Assembly: GCA_927407015.1 (NCBI GenBank)
Contig: CAKMJT010000002.1
Coordinates: forward strand, 62,001-126,000
Direction: 5' to 3'
Length of the DNA stretch: 64,000 nt
Source of the DNA: an uncultured Proteiniphilum sp.
GTDB taxonomy: Bacteria; Bacteroidota; Bacteroidia; Bacteroidales; Dysgonomonadaceae
In this document: positions 9,322 to 18,494 of the stretch, piece by piece
Layout of the letters: each line of letters begins with the position of its first letter
Numbering within the stretch: position 1 is the stretch's first letter
The notes under the pieces: model-generated
Database searches by the model: none
The model's input: the letters and a program-made list of their open reading frames with translations, nothing else
Told to the model about the DNA's origin: nothing
Position numbers and translations under genes: made by a program

Positions 9322-11277
9322 ATGATAAAAATTACATTTCCCGATGCGTCTGTAAGGGAATATGAAAAAGGAGTTTCAGCATTAGACATAGCACAAAGTA
9401 TCAGTCAGCGGCTCGCACAGGAGGTGCTTGCCGCAAGCGTGAACGGTGAGACATGGGATCTGACACGCCCTATTGAAAACGATGCCACGGTAAACCTGTT
9501 GAAATGGGAGGATGAAGAGGGGAAGCATGCCTACTGGCATTCCTCGGCACACCTGATGGCCGAAGCCCTGCAGGAGCTCTATCCGGGTATCAAATTCGGT
9601 ATAGGGCCGGCCATAGAGAACGGTTTCTACTACGATGTGGACCCGGGTGAGGGTGTCACCATCAAAGAGGCCGATTTCCCCGCCATCGAGGAGAAGATGA
9701 TGGAGCTGATCGCCGCGAAGGAGGAGATTCAACGAAAAAATATTTCCAAGACTGATGCTGTAAAGATGTTCTCCGAGAGGGATGAGCACTACAAGGTAGA
9801 GCTGATCAGCGAGCTGGAAGACGGCACCATCACCACCTATACACAGGGCCGATTTACCGATTTGTGCCGCGGGCCCCATCTACCCAACACTTCCTATATC
9901 AAGGCAGTGAAGGTATTGTCATCGGCAGGAGCCTACTGGCGCGACGATGAGAACAGGCCCCAGCTTACCCGTCTCTATGGCATCACCTTCCCGAAAAGGA
10001 AGATGCTCGACGATTATCTGGTGATGCTCGAAGAGGCGAAGAAACGTGACCACCGGAAGATAGGGAAGGAGTTACAGCTCTTTGCCTTCTCACAGAAAGT
10101 GGGTGCAGGGCTCCCCTTATGGTTGCCTAAAGGAACCCAGTTGCGGCTGCGCCTGGAAGATTTCCTGAAGAAGATCCAGCGTGAGTTTGATTATGATCAG
10201 GTGATCACACCGCATATCGGACACAAGCAGTTGTACATCACCTCCGGGCATTACGCCAAGTACGGGAAAGATTCGTTTCAGCCGATACATACCCCTGAGG
10301 AGGGAGAAGAGTTCCTGTTGAAACCGATGAACTGTCCCCACCACTGCGAGATCTATAAAACATTTCCACGCTCTTACAAGGAGCTGCCACTGCGGCTGGC
10401 GGAATTTGGCACCGTCTATCGGTATGAACAGAGTGGTGAACTCCACGGGCTGACCCGTGTCCGGGGTTTCACGCAGGATGATGCCCACATCTTCTGTACA
10501 CCCGATCAGGTGAAAGAGGAGTTCCTGAAAGTGATGGATATCATCTTCATCATTTTTAAAGCACTCGATTTCGATAATTTCGAGGCCCAGATATCGCTGC
10601 GTGATCCGGAGAACAAGGAGAAGTATATCGGTTCCGATGAGAACTGGGAGAAGGCTGAACGTTCCATCGTGGAGGCATGTCAGGAGAAAGGCCTGAAAAC
10701 AAAGGTTGTGTTGGGCGAAGCCGCTTTTTACGGGCCTAAGCTCGATTTCATGGTGAAGGATGCCCTCGGACGCCGCTGGCAGCTGGGTACCATTCAGGTG
10801 GACTATAACCTGCCTGAACGGTTCGAGCTGGAGTACACCGGCGCAGATAACCAGAAACACCGCCCCGTGATGATTCACAGGGCACCCTTCGGCTCCATGG
10901 AGCGTTTTGTAGCCGTACTTATTGAACATACTGCCGGTAAATTCCCGCTGTGGCTGGCACCTACACAGGCGGTGGTTTTGCCGGTGAGCGAAAAATTCAA
11001 CGATTACGCCCAGGGTGTGGTAAAAGTACTGAAGAAATTCGATATCCGTGCCGAGGTGGACGACCGCAACGAGAAGGTGGGACGCAAGATCCGGGATAAC
11101 GAACTGAAACGCATCCCTTATCAGTTGATCGTGGGTGAGAAAGAGGCAGAAAATGAAGAGGTTTCCGTAAGAAAACAGGGCGGAGACGACAAAGGTTCCG
11201 TAAAATTACTTACATTTGCAGAAGGGATCGTCCGTGAGGTGGAAGAGATGATGAACCCCGGGTTGAAGAATAGTTAA
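9322..11277 (+). CDS. thrS: Threonine--tRNA ligase
   Basis: A class II aminoacyl-tRNA synthetase of 651 residues, the usual bacterial length. It has an N-terminal TGS domain (1-62) and the editing domain with [12 protein letters not shown] (about 73-84). The catalytic core has zinc ligands in [11 protein letters not shown], motif 2 in [26 protein letters not shown] (positions about 373-398), and motif 3 in [16 protein letters not shown]. The C-terminal anticodon-binding domain begins at about 545. It charges tRNA-Thr in the cytoplasm. It heads the conserved thrS-infC-rpmI-rplT block; infC begins 66 nt after its stop. Confidence 0.99.
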   Translation: MIKITFPDASVREYEKGVSALDIAQSISQRLAQEVLAASVNGETWDLTRPIENDATVNLLKWEDEEGKHAYWHSSAHLMAEALQELYPGIKFGIGPAIENGFYYDVDPGEGVTIKEADFPAIEEKMMELIAAKEEIQRKNISKTDAVKMFSERDEHYKVELISELEDGTITTYTQGRFTDLCRGPHLPNTSYIKAVKVLSSAGAYWRDDENRPQLTRLYGITFPKRKMLDDYLVMLEEAKKRDHRKIGKELQLFAFSQKVGAGLPLWLPKGTQLRLRLEDFLKKIQREFDYDQVITPHIGHKQLYITSGHYAKYGKDSFQPIHTPEEGEEFLLKPMNCPHHCEIYKTFPRSYKELPLRLAEFGTVYRYEQSGELHGLTRVRGFTQDDAHIFCTPDQVKEEFLKVMDIIFIIFKALDFDNFEAQISLRDPENKEKYIGSDENWEKAERSIVEACQEKGLKTKVVLGEAAFYGPKLDFMVKDALGRRWQLGTIQVDYNLPERFELEYTGADNQKHRPVMIHRAPFGSMERFVAVLIEHTAGKFPLWLAPTQAVVLPVSEKFNDYAQGVVKVLKKFDIRAEVDDRNEKVGRKIRDNELKRIPYQLIVGEKEAENEEVSVRKQGGDDKGSVKLLTFAEGIVREVEEMMNPGLKNS

Positions 11278-11343
11278 ACATCTGTTATACAACGAATTTA
11301 AAATATTAATCAGTCAAAAAGAGAAAACATTAACAACATCTGA

Positions 11344-11898
11344 ATGAGAAAAGACTCAAAAGACCAGCACCGGATCAATGAACGTATACGGGTACCGGAA
11401 GTCCGATTAGTAGGTGACAACGTAACTGAAGGGATTTATACCGTTAGAGAAGCGTTGAAGATTGCCGAAGAGCAGGAATTGGACCTTGTTGAAATTGCAC
11501 CCACGGCCAAACCTCCCGTATGCAGGATCATCGATTACAAGAAATTTGTCTATCAGCAGAAGAAAAAGCTGAAAGAGCAGAAAGCGAAAGCGGTTAAGGT
11601 AACCGTGAAGGAGATCCGGTTCGGTCCGCAAACAGACGATCACGATTATAATTTTAAGATGAAGCATGCGATCAACTTCCTGGCTGAAGGCTCTAAAGTG
11701 AAAGCGTATGTATTTTTCAGAGGTCGGTCCATTCTCTTCAAGGAACAGGGTGAAGTGTTGTTACTGCGTTTTGCCAACGACCTGGAAGAGTATGCGAAGG
11801 TAGAACATATGCCTATCATGGAAGGGAAGCGTATGTCTATCATGCTGACACCCAAGAAAGGAGCTCCGGCACCGAAGAAAGAAACCAAAGAGGAGTAA
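11344..11898 (+). CDS. infC: Translation initiation factor IF-3
   Basis: A 184-residue IF-3. The N-terminal domain (about 10-80) contains [17 protein letters not shown] and the hallmark [20 protein letters not shown] basic linker ([13 protein letters not shown]) follows. The C-terminal domain carries [18 protein letters not shown] and a [16 protein letters not shown] segment. It binds the 30S subunit and checks start-codon pairing. The gene starts with ATG, whereas enterobacterial infC starts with AUU, so the classic start-codon autoregulation is not expected here. A strong terminator follows the gene. Confidence 0.99.
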   Translation: MRKDSKDQHRINERIRVPEVRLVGDNVTEGIYTVREALKIAEEQELDLVEIAPTAKPPVCRIIDYKKFVYQQKKKLKEQKAKAVKVTVKEIRFGPQTDDHDYNFKMKHAINFLAEGSKVKAYVFFRGRSILFKEQGEVLLLRFANDLEEYAKVEHMPIMEGKRMSIMLTPKKGAPAPKKETKEE

Positions 11899-11934
11899 GG
11901 GAATCGATGGATTACTTCCTGTATGGAAAATAGG

Positions 11935-11963
11935 GCCGGCTAAAATCCTTAGCCGGCTTTTTT
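11935..11963 (+). terminator. Intrinsic terminator after infC
   Basis: A perfect 9-bp stem (GCCGGCTAA at 11935-11943 with TTAGCCGGC at 11949-11957), a 5-nt AATCC loop, and a run of six T. It separates thrS-infC from rpmI-rplT, which have their own promoter. Confidence 0.9.
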
Positions 11964-12052
11964 AGTATGTCGACGGGCTTATTATTACACCCGGATGTCT
12001 CAATCAGATGAACGAAAAAAGGTTATTAACCAAATAAGTATGGTGATTATTG

Positions 12053-12084
12053 TTTGTATAACTCAACTATTATCATTACTTTTG
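12053..12084 (+). promoter_or_regulatory. Predicted Bacteroidetes promoter for rpmI-rplT
   Basis: TTTG at 12053-12056, a 20-nt spacer, and TACTTTTG at 12077-12084, a perfect -7 match. The start site would be near 12091, giving a leader of about 60 nt before rpmI. Confidence 0.6.
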
Positions 12085-12151
12085 CAAACTTTTTCGCTTC
12101 ATGGCGGAAGTAAATGACTATTATAATAATAACAAATTCGAGGACAGCAAA

Positions 12152-12349
12152 ATGCCAAAAATGAAGACTAATTCCGGTGCCAAAAAGAGGTTTACCCTTA
12201 CCGGAACAGGAAAAATCAAACGGAAACATGCGTACAAAAGTCACATTTTGACGAAGAAGACCAAAAAGCAGAAGAGAAACCTCACGCAGATGGGTCTTGT
12301 GCACAAATCTGACTTAAACAGTATCAAACAGCTGTTGGCGTTGAAATAA
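12152..12349 (+). CDS. rpmI: 50S ribosomal protein L35
   Basis: A 65-residue, strongly basic protein with the L35 signature [20 protein letters not shown] at the start and [15 protein letters not shown] in the middle. An in-frame ATG at 12101 would add 17 acidic/asparagine-rich residues unlike L35, so the start at 12152 is preferred. The upstream codons are best read as 5' leader. It is a structural component of the large ribosomal subunit. rplT follows after 100 nt. Confidence 0.97.
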   Translation: MPKMKTNSGAKKRFTLTGTGKIKRKHAYKSHILTKKTKKQKRNLTQMGLVHKSDLNSIKQLLALK

Positions 12350-12449
12350 CTGACGCAAGCAGGATTCCGAAAAAAAGATTGATTAACAGGATGTATGCTC
12401 CGAAGAGCTCTGCACGACAGAGACGCTATCATTCAAAACAAGTAACATT

Positions 12450-12794
12450 ATGCCAAGATCAGTAAATCATGTTGCATCGCGCAACCGCAGAAAAAAAGTG
12501 CTGAAATTAACCAGAGGCTATTACGGTGCCCGCAAAAATGTGTGGACAGTAGCTAAGAACACGTGGGAAAAAGGTCTTACCTATGCCTATCGTGACCGTA
12601 AAAACAAAAAACGCAACTTCCGCGCTTTGTGGATTCAGCGTATCAACGCCGCCGCCCGCGATAACGGTATGTCTTACTCCCGTTTGATGGGTGCGTTGCA
12701 CAAAAATGAAATTGACATCAACCGTAAGGTGCTTGCCGACCTGGCAATGAACCATCCTGAAGCTTTCAAGGCCATCGTGGATAAAGTAAAATAA
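12450..12794 (+). CDS. rplT: 50S ribosomal protein L20
   Basis: A 114-residue L20, the standard length. It opens with [20 protein letters not shown] and contains [36 protein letters not shown] and the C-terminal [19 protein letters not shown]20 is a primary 23S rRNA-binding protein needed early in 50S assembly. In other bacteria it represses its own operon. The 100-nt rpmI-rplT gap and the 60-nt leader are the places to look for such control, but I cannot point to a specific structure. A weak GC-poor hairpin with T-runs (12829-12855) follows. Confidence 0.99.
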   Translation: MPRSVNHVASRNRRKKVLKLTRGYYGARKNVWTVAKNTWEKGLTYAYRDRKNKKRNFRALWIQRINAAARDNGMSYSRLMGALHKNEIDINRKVLADLAMNHPEAFKAIVDKVK

Positions 12795-12828
12795 CCTGAC
12801 GTCCGTTGATGAAAGATAGAAGGGGAGA

Positions 12829-12855
12829 ACCTGCACAGGGTTTTTCCTTTTTTTA
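12829..12855 (+). terminator. Possible weak terminator after rplT
   Basis: A short AACC...GGTT inverted repeat around a CACA loop, followed by TTTTTCC and a seven-T run. The stem is short, so the call is tentative. Confidence 0.35.
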
Positions 12856-12967
12856 TTTATCTTTGTGCCGACAGAATAGCGTTGTGCGTGACATACTGCG
12901 AAAGGCAGACCATTCTTTCCGGTATAAGACGCGATGAATAACTGTCGGACCATAACAATAAGACTGC

Positions 12968-14095
12968 ATGAAGATAAATCAGTTATGTAAAGGGGTGATG
13001 ACCCTGTGCATGGTGTCCGCCATTTTAGCGGGTTGCCATTCTACTTCAAAATCTTCCCGGGAGCCGGTTACTTATACGAATCCGCTACCAGTAGCTTTGG
13101 GCGATCCGTTCATGCTCTCCGCCTCCGACGGGAAATATTACATGTACGGCACTGGCGGAGTGGAGAAAGGATTCGGGGCCTACAGCTCCGACAACCTGGC
13201 CGACTGGCAGTACGAGGGGCAGGTTTATTCCGGGGACAACCCGCAGTCATGGACCCTGAAAAACTACTGGGCGCCCGAAGTGTACGAGATAGACGGTAAA
13301 TATTACCTGTTCTTCAGCGCCGACTGGAAGGTGAATCCCACCGATGAGCTGGAGAACTTCCGGATTGGTGTCGCCGTAGCCGATCAACCGACGGGTCCCT
13401 TTCGGGAAGTGTCCGACAAGCCGTTGTTCGACCCGGGTTATCCCATTATCGATGCTAATATCCTGCGTCACGACGGTAAAACCTATCTCTACTACTCCCG
13501 CTGCTGTTACAAGAACCCTGTGGAGAGTGAAGTGGCTGACTGGGCGAGGGCCCGGAAGCTGTTCGATGAGATTGAAGAGAGCTGGGTCTATGGTGTGGAG
13601 ATTGCAAACGATTTCACCACCGTCATCGGTGAGCCGGTCCTCCTGCTGCAACCTCCTTCCGGGATGAGTGATCTGCAGACAGAGTGGGAGAGCCGCTCCG
13701 TCACCAGCGGTGAGGTGAACCGCCGCTGGACCGAAGGCTCTTTTGCATTCGAACACGGTGATAAGATTTATATGATGTATTCTGCCAATTATTTCGGCGG
13801 TCAGCACTACGCCGTGGGTTATGCCACCTCCGATCATCCGCTGGGGCCTTTCACCAAGGCACCCAACAATCCGGTGCTGGAGAAGAACACCGCAGCCGGC
13901 GGCGAGGTGACCGGCACAGGGCATAATATGGTACTACGGCCCAAAGAGGGAGAGAAAATGTATACTGTGTATCACGGACGCACCGTAAAGACGGGTGATG
14001 AACGGGTAGTGTTTATCGATGAGCTGAAGATCGATGAGCAGGGAGTGCTCACTGTTGACGGCCCATCTACCACGGAGAAAGAATTACAGGAATAA
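12968..14095 (+). CDS. Glycoside hydrolase family 43 lipoprotein
   Basis: A 375-residue lipoprotein with a lipobox Cys near residue 23 (VSAILAGCHSTS). A five-bladed beta-propeller GH43-type domain follows. The general-base Asp is in NPLPVALGDPFML, the modulating Asp is probably in DANILRHDGKTYLYYS, and the acid Glu is a candidate in RRWTEGSFAFEH. The late GTGHNMVLRP motif is typical. Family members are arabinofuranosidases, xylosidases or arabinanases; the substrate cannot be assigned here. It is not beside SusC/SusD genes, so it seems to act alone on extracellular or periplasmic oligosaccharides. A -7-like box (TATCTTTG, 12858-12865) lies upstream. Confidence 0.9.
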   Translation: MKINQLCKGVMTLCMVSAILAGCHSTSKSSREPVTYTNPLPVALGDPFMLSASDGKYYMYGTGGVEKGFGAYSSDNLADWQYEGQVYSGDNPQSWTLKNYWAPEVYEIDGKYYLFFSADWKVNPTDELENFRIGVAVADQPTGPFREVSDKPLFDPGYPIIDANILRHDGKTYLYYSRCCYKNPVESEVADWARARKLFDEIEESWVYGVEIANDFTTVIGEPVLLLQPPSGMSDLQTEWESRSVTSGEVNRRWTEGSFAFEHGDKIYMMYSANYFGGQHYAVGYATSDHPLGPFTKAPNNPVLEKNTAAGGEVTGTGHNMVLRPKEGEKMYTVYHGRTVKTGDERVVFIDELKIDEQGVLTVDGPSTTEKELQE

Positions 14096-14105
14096 AATAA
14101 ATGGG

Positions 14106-14609
14106 ATGAAAACTTATTCGGTGGAGGAACAGGAACGTGTGGAGGGATTGATTCGATCCTGTCCGTTGTGTTACGTGGGGATGGCCGATGAAGACGGGAT
14201 ACCCTATGTGTTGCCGATGAACTTCGGCTATGAGGACGACGTCATTTATCTGCATTCGGCACAGGAAGGCCATTCCATCTCCATCCTCGAAAAAAATCCC
14301 CACCTCTGCATCACCTTCTGCACCCATCCCACCCTGGTATGGCAGAATGAAGAAGTGGCCTGCAGTTACCGTATGCGCTCCGACAGCGTGATTTGTCACG
14401 GTAAGGTCTCCTTCGAAGAAGATTTCGATGAGAAGGTAAAAGCGCTGCAACTCATCATGCGGCAATATTCCGGCAGGGAGTTCACTTATTCGGCTCCTTC
14501 TGTCAGGAACGTGAAGATATGGAAGGTAGCTGTTGAAAAGGTCTCTGCCCGGGAGTTCGGTGTCCCCAACAAGAATGTGGTTGCCTACAAGGACCGGCCC
14601 ATTTTTTAG
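14106..14609 (+). CDS. Pyridoxamine 5'-phosphate oxidase-like flavin-binding protein (NimA-type)
   Basis: A 167-residue split-barrel protein. Landmarks are the N-terminal helix (EEQERVEGLIRSC), LCYVGMADEDGIPYVLPMNFGYED, the FMN-contacting YLHSAQEGHSISILEKNP and the ICHGKVSFEEDFDEK region. The group includes 5-nitroimidazole reductases and heme or flavin-binding proteins of unknown substrate. The start at 14106 is chosen over an upstream in-frame ATG at 14034, which would lie inside the GH43 coding end. It begins 10 nt after the GH43 stop, so cotranscription is likely though no functional tie is evident. Confidence 0.88.
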   Translation: MKTYSVEEQERVEGLIRSCPLCYVGMADEDGIPYVLPMNFGYEDDVIYLHSAQEGHSISILEKNPHLCITFCTHPTLVWQNEEVACSYRMRSDSVICHGKVSFEEDFDEKVKALQLIMRQYSGREFTYSAPSVRNVKIWKVAVEKVSAREFGVPNKNVVAYKDRPIF

Positions 14610-14707
14610 CGTGAGAAGGGAAACAGGGCGTTCAGCAAACATTTGCCGCCTTCAGACTGTTTATAAGGAACATTTTAAAAAATCACAACGATAACGCTTT
14701 TTGGATA

Positions 14708-15169
14708 ATGAAGAAATTAACAACCCTCCTTGCGGTGCTGCTGATTGTGCTTACCGCAAACGCTGCCGAACCGCAGGATAATAAAACCGTCAAACCGATA
14801 GAACTGACCAGGGCAACCTTCCTGGAGAAGGTTTTCAATTACGAGAACAACCCCGAGGTGTGGAAATACAACGGTGACAAGCCGGCTATCGTCGATTTCT
14901 ACGCTACCTGGTGCGGCCCCTGCAGGATTACCTCACCCATCCTGGCAGATCTGGCGGCAGAATACGGAGAAGAGATCTATGTGTATAAGATCGATGTGGA
15001 CAAAGAGCCTGAGCTGGCAAGAATGTTTGGTGTGCAAAGCATTCCGATGTTCCTTTTTATTCCCATGAACGAGCAGCCGCAGGTAGCGATGGGTGCCCTG
15101 CCTAAGAAATCGTTCAAGGAAGCTATCGATACCTTTCTGCTGAAAAAGGAAGATCTGAAAGACCTTTAA
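14708..15169 (+). CDS. Exported thioredoxin-family protein
   Basis: A 153-residue thioredoxin fold with a signal peptide (about 1-20, ending TANAAE), so it probably works in the periplasm. The redox motif is FYATWCGPCRITSP (WCGPC, about residues 65-69), and the cis-proline loop is VQSIPMFLF. The intact CGPC suggests a disulfide reductase or thiol-maintenance role rather than an oxidase. It lies in a plus-strand series with no obvious partner, and the TrmH-type gene follows 13 nt later. A second, membrane-anchored thioredoxin is at 43374. Confidence 0.92.
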   Translation: MKKLTTLLAVLLIVLTANAAEPQDNKTVKPIELTRATFLEKVFNYENNPEVWKYNGDKPAIVDFYATWCGPCRITSPILADLAAEYGEEIYVYKIDVDKEPELARMFGVQSIPMFLFIPMNEQPQVAMGALPKKSFKEAIDTFLLKKEDLKDL

Positions 15170-15182
15170 CACTTCTCCCCTT

Positions 15183-15968
15183 ATGATCACCAGCCTGCAG
15201 AACCCGGCCATCAGGAATATCGTGAAGCTGTCGAAAAGCAAAGAGAGACGGGAACAACATCTTTTTGTCATCGAAGGAGCCCGTGAGCTGTCGCTGGCAC
15301 TGCAGAGCGGTTACCGGGTAGAATCGGTGTACGTCTGCCGTGAACTGTTCGATAAGACCAAATATCCCGGTGTGCTCGATGCATTGCCCGACACAGCGTT
15401 GTTCGACATTTCCCCTGCTGTCTTCGGGAAGATCGCCTACCGCGAGAATTCCGACGGTATCGTCGCGCTGGCTATACCCAAATCACATCGTCCGGGCGAT
15501 CTCAGGCTCTCCGACAATCCTTTTGTCATCCTTCTCGAGACAGTGGAGAAGCCGGGCAACCTGGGGGCTGTCCTGCGTACGGCCGACGCTGCCGCGGTTG
15601 ATGCCGTGATCATCTGCGATCCGCAGACCGACCTCTACAATCCCAACGTGATCCGCTCCGGGGTGGGTGGCCTCTTTACCGTGCAGACGGCTGTCTGCAC
15701 CTCCGAAGAAGCACTGACGTGGCTGCAGCAGCATCAGATCAGTATTTATGCCGCGGAACTGCAGGCTGCCGATTTTTATCAGGATATCGATTACCGGCAA
15801 CCCTCAGCCATCGTGATGGGCACCGAGGCTGAAGGATTGACTGAATTCTGGCTGCACAACGCCACAAAGCGAATCAAAATCCCCATGCGCGGTAAGATTG
15901 ATTCGCTGAATGTCTCTGTCTCCACCGCTGTCATCACCTTCGAGGCGATGCGGCAGCGCGGATTCTGA
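15183..15968 (+). CDS. TrmH/SpoU-family RNA 2'-O-methyltransferase
   Basis: A 261-residue SPOUT methyltransferase. An N-terminal substrate-binding region (MITSLQNPAIRNIVKLSKSKERR) precedes the knotted domain. That domain carries motif 1 GNLGAVLRTADAA, NPNVIRSGVGGLFTV, motif 2 IVMGTEAEGL and motif 3 SLNVSVSTAVITFEAMRQRG. It methylates a ribose 2'-OH in rRNA or tRNA using SAM; the target cannot be told from sequence. The length and N-terminal domain fit the rRNA-type (RlmB-like) branch. It ends at a terminator shared with the convergent GH16 gene. Confidence 0.93.
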   Translation: MITSLQNPAIRNIVKLSKSKERREQHLFVIEGARELSLALQSGYRVESVYVCRELFDKTKYPGVLDALPDTALFDISPAVFGKIAYRENSDGIVALAIPKSHRPGDLRLSDNPFVILLETVEKPGNLGAVLRTADAAAVDAVIICDPQTDLYNPNVIRSGVGGLFTVQTAVCTSEEALTWLQQHQISIYAAELQAADFYQDIDYRQPSAIVMGTEAEGLTEFWLHNATKRIKIPMRGKIDSLNVSVSTAVITFEAMRQRGF

Positions 15969-15972
15969 GCAC

Positions 15973-16008
15973 AAAAAAAACAGGCTCTGTATCCTTACAG
16001 CCTGCTTT
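15973..16008. terminator. Bidirectional terminator between the TrmH-type gene and the GH16 gene
   Basis: A hairpin of CAGG...CCTG and CTGTA...TACAG (15981-16004, 4-nt TCCT loop, 2-nt bulge). It is flanked by eight A on the left, which read as T on the minus strand, and by TTTT on the right. It serves two convergent genes. Confidence 0.7.
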
Positions 16009-16037
16009 TAATGATGGATGACCGGTATGTTGTACTG

Positions 16038-16865
16038 TTAATTCATTTTTTGATATACCCTTACGTAGTCAATCTGAAAATGATGCGGGAACAAGGCATC
16101 ATCGATTCCTTTCTGTCCGCCCCAGTTCCCTCCAATGGCCAGGTTCAGCAGGAGATGGAACCTTTTGTCGAAAGGCCATTCGGCAAATCCGGTGCCTTCA
16201 TTTTCGAAAGTGAAATAGAGGTTATCATCCACATAAACCCGGTACGCATCCTTTTCCCACTCAAGAGTATAGAGGTGAAAATCAGTGTAGGAGGTGGGAA
16301 CGTATATCTTTGCATTTTTCTGTGTCCCCTGCACATGGTTGTAGCTTTGGGTATGTGCTGAGCCTACAATGGTGTCGGGGTCATAACCCACATTTTCCAT
16401 GATGTCTATTTCACCGCTGGCAGGCCAGCCACCGTATTCCCAGTCGGTGGAAAGCATCCAGATAGCCGGCCATGTTCCTAATCCTGTGGGGAGCTTAGCC
16501 CTTATTTCAAAACGGCCGTAGAGCCAGTCTCCTTTCTCTTTGGTGATCAGCCTGGCTGATGTATATCGCTTACCTCCCATGCTGTCGATACGGGCGGTGA
16601 TGGTCAGCAGTCCATCCCTGACATAGGCGTTGGCTGAATCACCGGTCGTATAATACTGGGCTTCGTTGTTGCCCCAGCCCCAGCTGTTCCCTTCCGTGTC
16701 GTAGCTCCACAGGGTGGTGTCGGGTAGTCCGGTGTAGTCGAATTCTTCGTCCCACACCAGTTGCCACGTTCCCGTGGGGGTTGTAATCGTCTCATACGAT
16801 TTACCATTTTTACAGCTGGTGATGCCAATGGCCAGCAGGATAAACAGGAATAATTTGTTTCTCAT
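16038..16865 (-). CDS. Glycoside hydrolase family 16 lipoprotein (endo-beta-glucanase-like)
   Basis: A 275-residue lipoprotein with a lipobox Cys at 18 (AIGITSCKNG). The GH16 jelly roll starts at about 35 (WQLVWDEEFDYTGLPD). The catalytic ExDxxE motif is visible in SGEIDIMENVGY, and aromatic subsite residues occur in LYTLEWEKDAYRVYVDD. The family includes laminarinases, lichenases, agarases and endo-O-glycanases. The pattern is laminarinase-like, so a beta-1,3- or mixed-linkage glucan is the best guess. It is the last gene of the susC-susD run, 59 nt after susD, and should cut polymer at the surface before import. The start at 16865 is chosen for the lipoprotein signal; the longer frame to 16940 lacks one. 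Confidence 0.92.
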   Translation of the reverse strand: MRNKLFLFILLAIGITSCKNGKSYETITTPTGTWQLVWDEEFDYTGLPDTTLWSYDTEGNSWGWGNNEAQYYTTGDSANAYVRDGLLTITARIDSMGGKRYTSARLITKEKGDWLYGRFEIRAKLPTGLGTWPAIWMLSTDWEYGGWPASGEIDIMENVGYDPDTIVGSAHTQSYNHVQGTQKNAKIYVPTSYTDFHLYTLEWEKDAYRVYVDDNLYFTFENEGTGFAEWPFDKRFHLLLNLAIGGNWGGQKGIDDALFPHHFQIDYVRVYQKMN

Positions 16866-16924
16866 AGGTTTGTCATTAAATCGCTTGTTGCCACTATGAC
16901 AACAAGCGATACTGAATGAAAAGT

Positions 16925-18460
16925 TTATTTTAATACCCACATTATTTTATTGATCTCATCGTAACCGTCATACTGACGATTCAGTGCCTCTTCCAGATTC
17001 TCCCTGTTGTAGTTTGATTCTGCTCCCGGATACAACCAGCGCATCGGGATACCGTTCCTGTTGTTCTCATTGAGACTGGTAGCAGGATTAATCGGAAACA
17101 CGGGATACTTGTTCCTTCTGTATTCGAAAAAACTGGTTTCTGCATCCTGCATGAACTGAAGGATATAGCGCTGCATCCAGATCTGTTTCAGCTGCTCGGC
17201 GGCTGTGGTTTTGAAGGCGGCCTCACCGGTGAAATAACCGGCAATGTAATCCGCGGTAACCGGCATCTCATGGGCGTAGCTTGCCGTTGCCTGCGTCATG
17301 ACATCGGTCAGTGCTGCTTTCACACCGGATTCATAATAGGCTTTGGCGTCACCGGTAATCCATCCTTTCAATACTGCCTCAGCCATGATCAACTGTTGTT
17401 CGGCAAAAGTGACCACTCTCAATGGTTCGCATGCCTCCTGCTGCAGATACCTTTTGTTGAGCAGCGAGTAGAGGTTGTTGCTGTGTCCCGAGTTCATCAT
17501 GGCATACTCGATATCCACATCCACGCCCACATAGGCAGCGGTGTCAGAAGGTGTCATTCCTTCAGCTATGCTGGCCCCTGCCGGTTCCCCGTAATAGAAG
17601 AGTCGCCGGTCGTTGAGCGATTTTAACTGGTTGACGAACAAAGAACTGAGAATCGTTCTGCTGGTGAACAGGTCGTTCGTGCCGGAAAGGGGATGTCTGT
17701 TTTTCGAGGAGTACATCAGTCCGTAATACCCCGTAGAAGCATCCATGATATTGCCGGCAGAAACGATCTCTGCAAACCGGGTCTTCAGATTGATGCCGCC
17801 GATCGTCTCTTTTTTACTGACCGTCATCAGCACTTTGATTGCAAATGCGTTGACTGCCTTTCTCCACTTCACAGGGTCGCCCTTGTAGGGTGTGGGATCG
17901 CCGTCAAATGTCCTTCCATTGGCAAAATACTGATCGGCTGCCTGAAGCTCATCCAGCACACCTTTCAGCACCTGTTCCTGTGTGTCGTACTTCACTTTAT
18001 ACAACCCATCGGCACCCAACCCTGCTTCACTGTAGGGGATATCTCCCATTTTCATGGTGAGCGTGTAAAAGGTGTATGCCTTGGCAAACGCTCCCACACC
18101 CCGATAGGAGTCTTCCATCACTCCGCCTTGGGCATATTCAATCATTTTCTGAATATTGGGTAGAATCGTCATCCCGTCAAAATAGCTGCTCCCTATTTTG
18201 TTGTATTGCTGGTCCATTTGTCCCTCGTTCGCATAACCCACATATTTGGGCAGGGCATTGTCGGCGATCAAGGATTTTCCGTCTCTGCCGGCAAATTTTG
18301 TATAATGGAGTATCACGTTGGTTGCCAGAAGAGAAGCGCTGACAGTAGTTGTGTCGTCGGGATTGGTGTTGATCTCTTCAAAATTGTTGCAACCCAAAAG
18401 CAGGAAGAGCGATAGAAGCGATAATCCCGCACGGTATAAATATTTGTTTATTTTTTTCAT
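16925..18460 (-). CDS. SusD/RagB-family glycan-binding outer-membrane lipoprotein
   Basis: A 511-residue lipoprotein. The signal peptide ends at a Cys near residue 24 (LFLLLGCNNFEEINTNPD). A helical SusD-like fold with TPR-type helices follows, resembling the SusD-like_2 group; the NNFEEINTNPD opening and a DPTPYKGDPVKWRKAVNAFAIKVL helix pair are characteristic. SusD forms the lid over its SusC channel and binds the oligosaccharide. It starts 34 nt after the susC stop, so the pair is cotranscribed. The start at 18460 is chosen because it begins the signal peptide. Confidence 0.93.
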   Translation of the reverse strand: MKKINKYLYRAGLSLLSLFLLLGCNNFEEINTNPDDTTTVSASLLATNVILHYTKFAGRDGKSLIADNALPKYVGYANEGQMDQQYNKIGSSYFDGMTILPNIQKMIEYAQGGVMEDSYRGVGAFAKAYTFYTLTMKMGDIPYSEAGLGADGLYKVKYDTQEQVLKGVLDELQAADQYFANGRTFDGDPTPYKGDPVKWRKAVNAFAIKVLMTVSKKETIGGINLKTRFAEIVSAGNIMDASTGYYGLMYSSKNRHPLSGTNDLFTSRTILSSLFVNQLKSLNDRRLFYYGEPAGASIAEGMTPSDTAAYVGVDVDIEYAMMNSGHSNNLYSLLNKRYLQQEACEPLRVVTFAEQQLIMAEAVLKGWITGDAKAYYESGVKAALTDVMTQATASYAHEMPVTADYIAGYFTGEAAFKTTAAEQLKQIWMQRYILQFMQDAETSFFEYRRNKYPVFPINPATSLNENNRNGIPMRWLYPGAESNYNRENLEEALNRQYDGYDEINKIMWVLK

Positions 18461-18494
18461 ATCTGTTGTTATTATAAACCTGTTTGACCGATGA

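Noticed and set aside
10117-10929. 270-codon minus-strand ORF opposite thrS.
   Set aside because: It lies fully inside the ThrS catalytic core on the other strand and has no recognisable domain.
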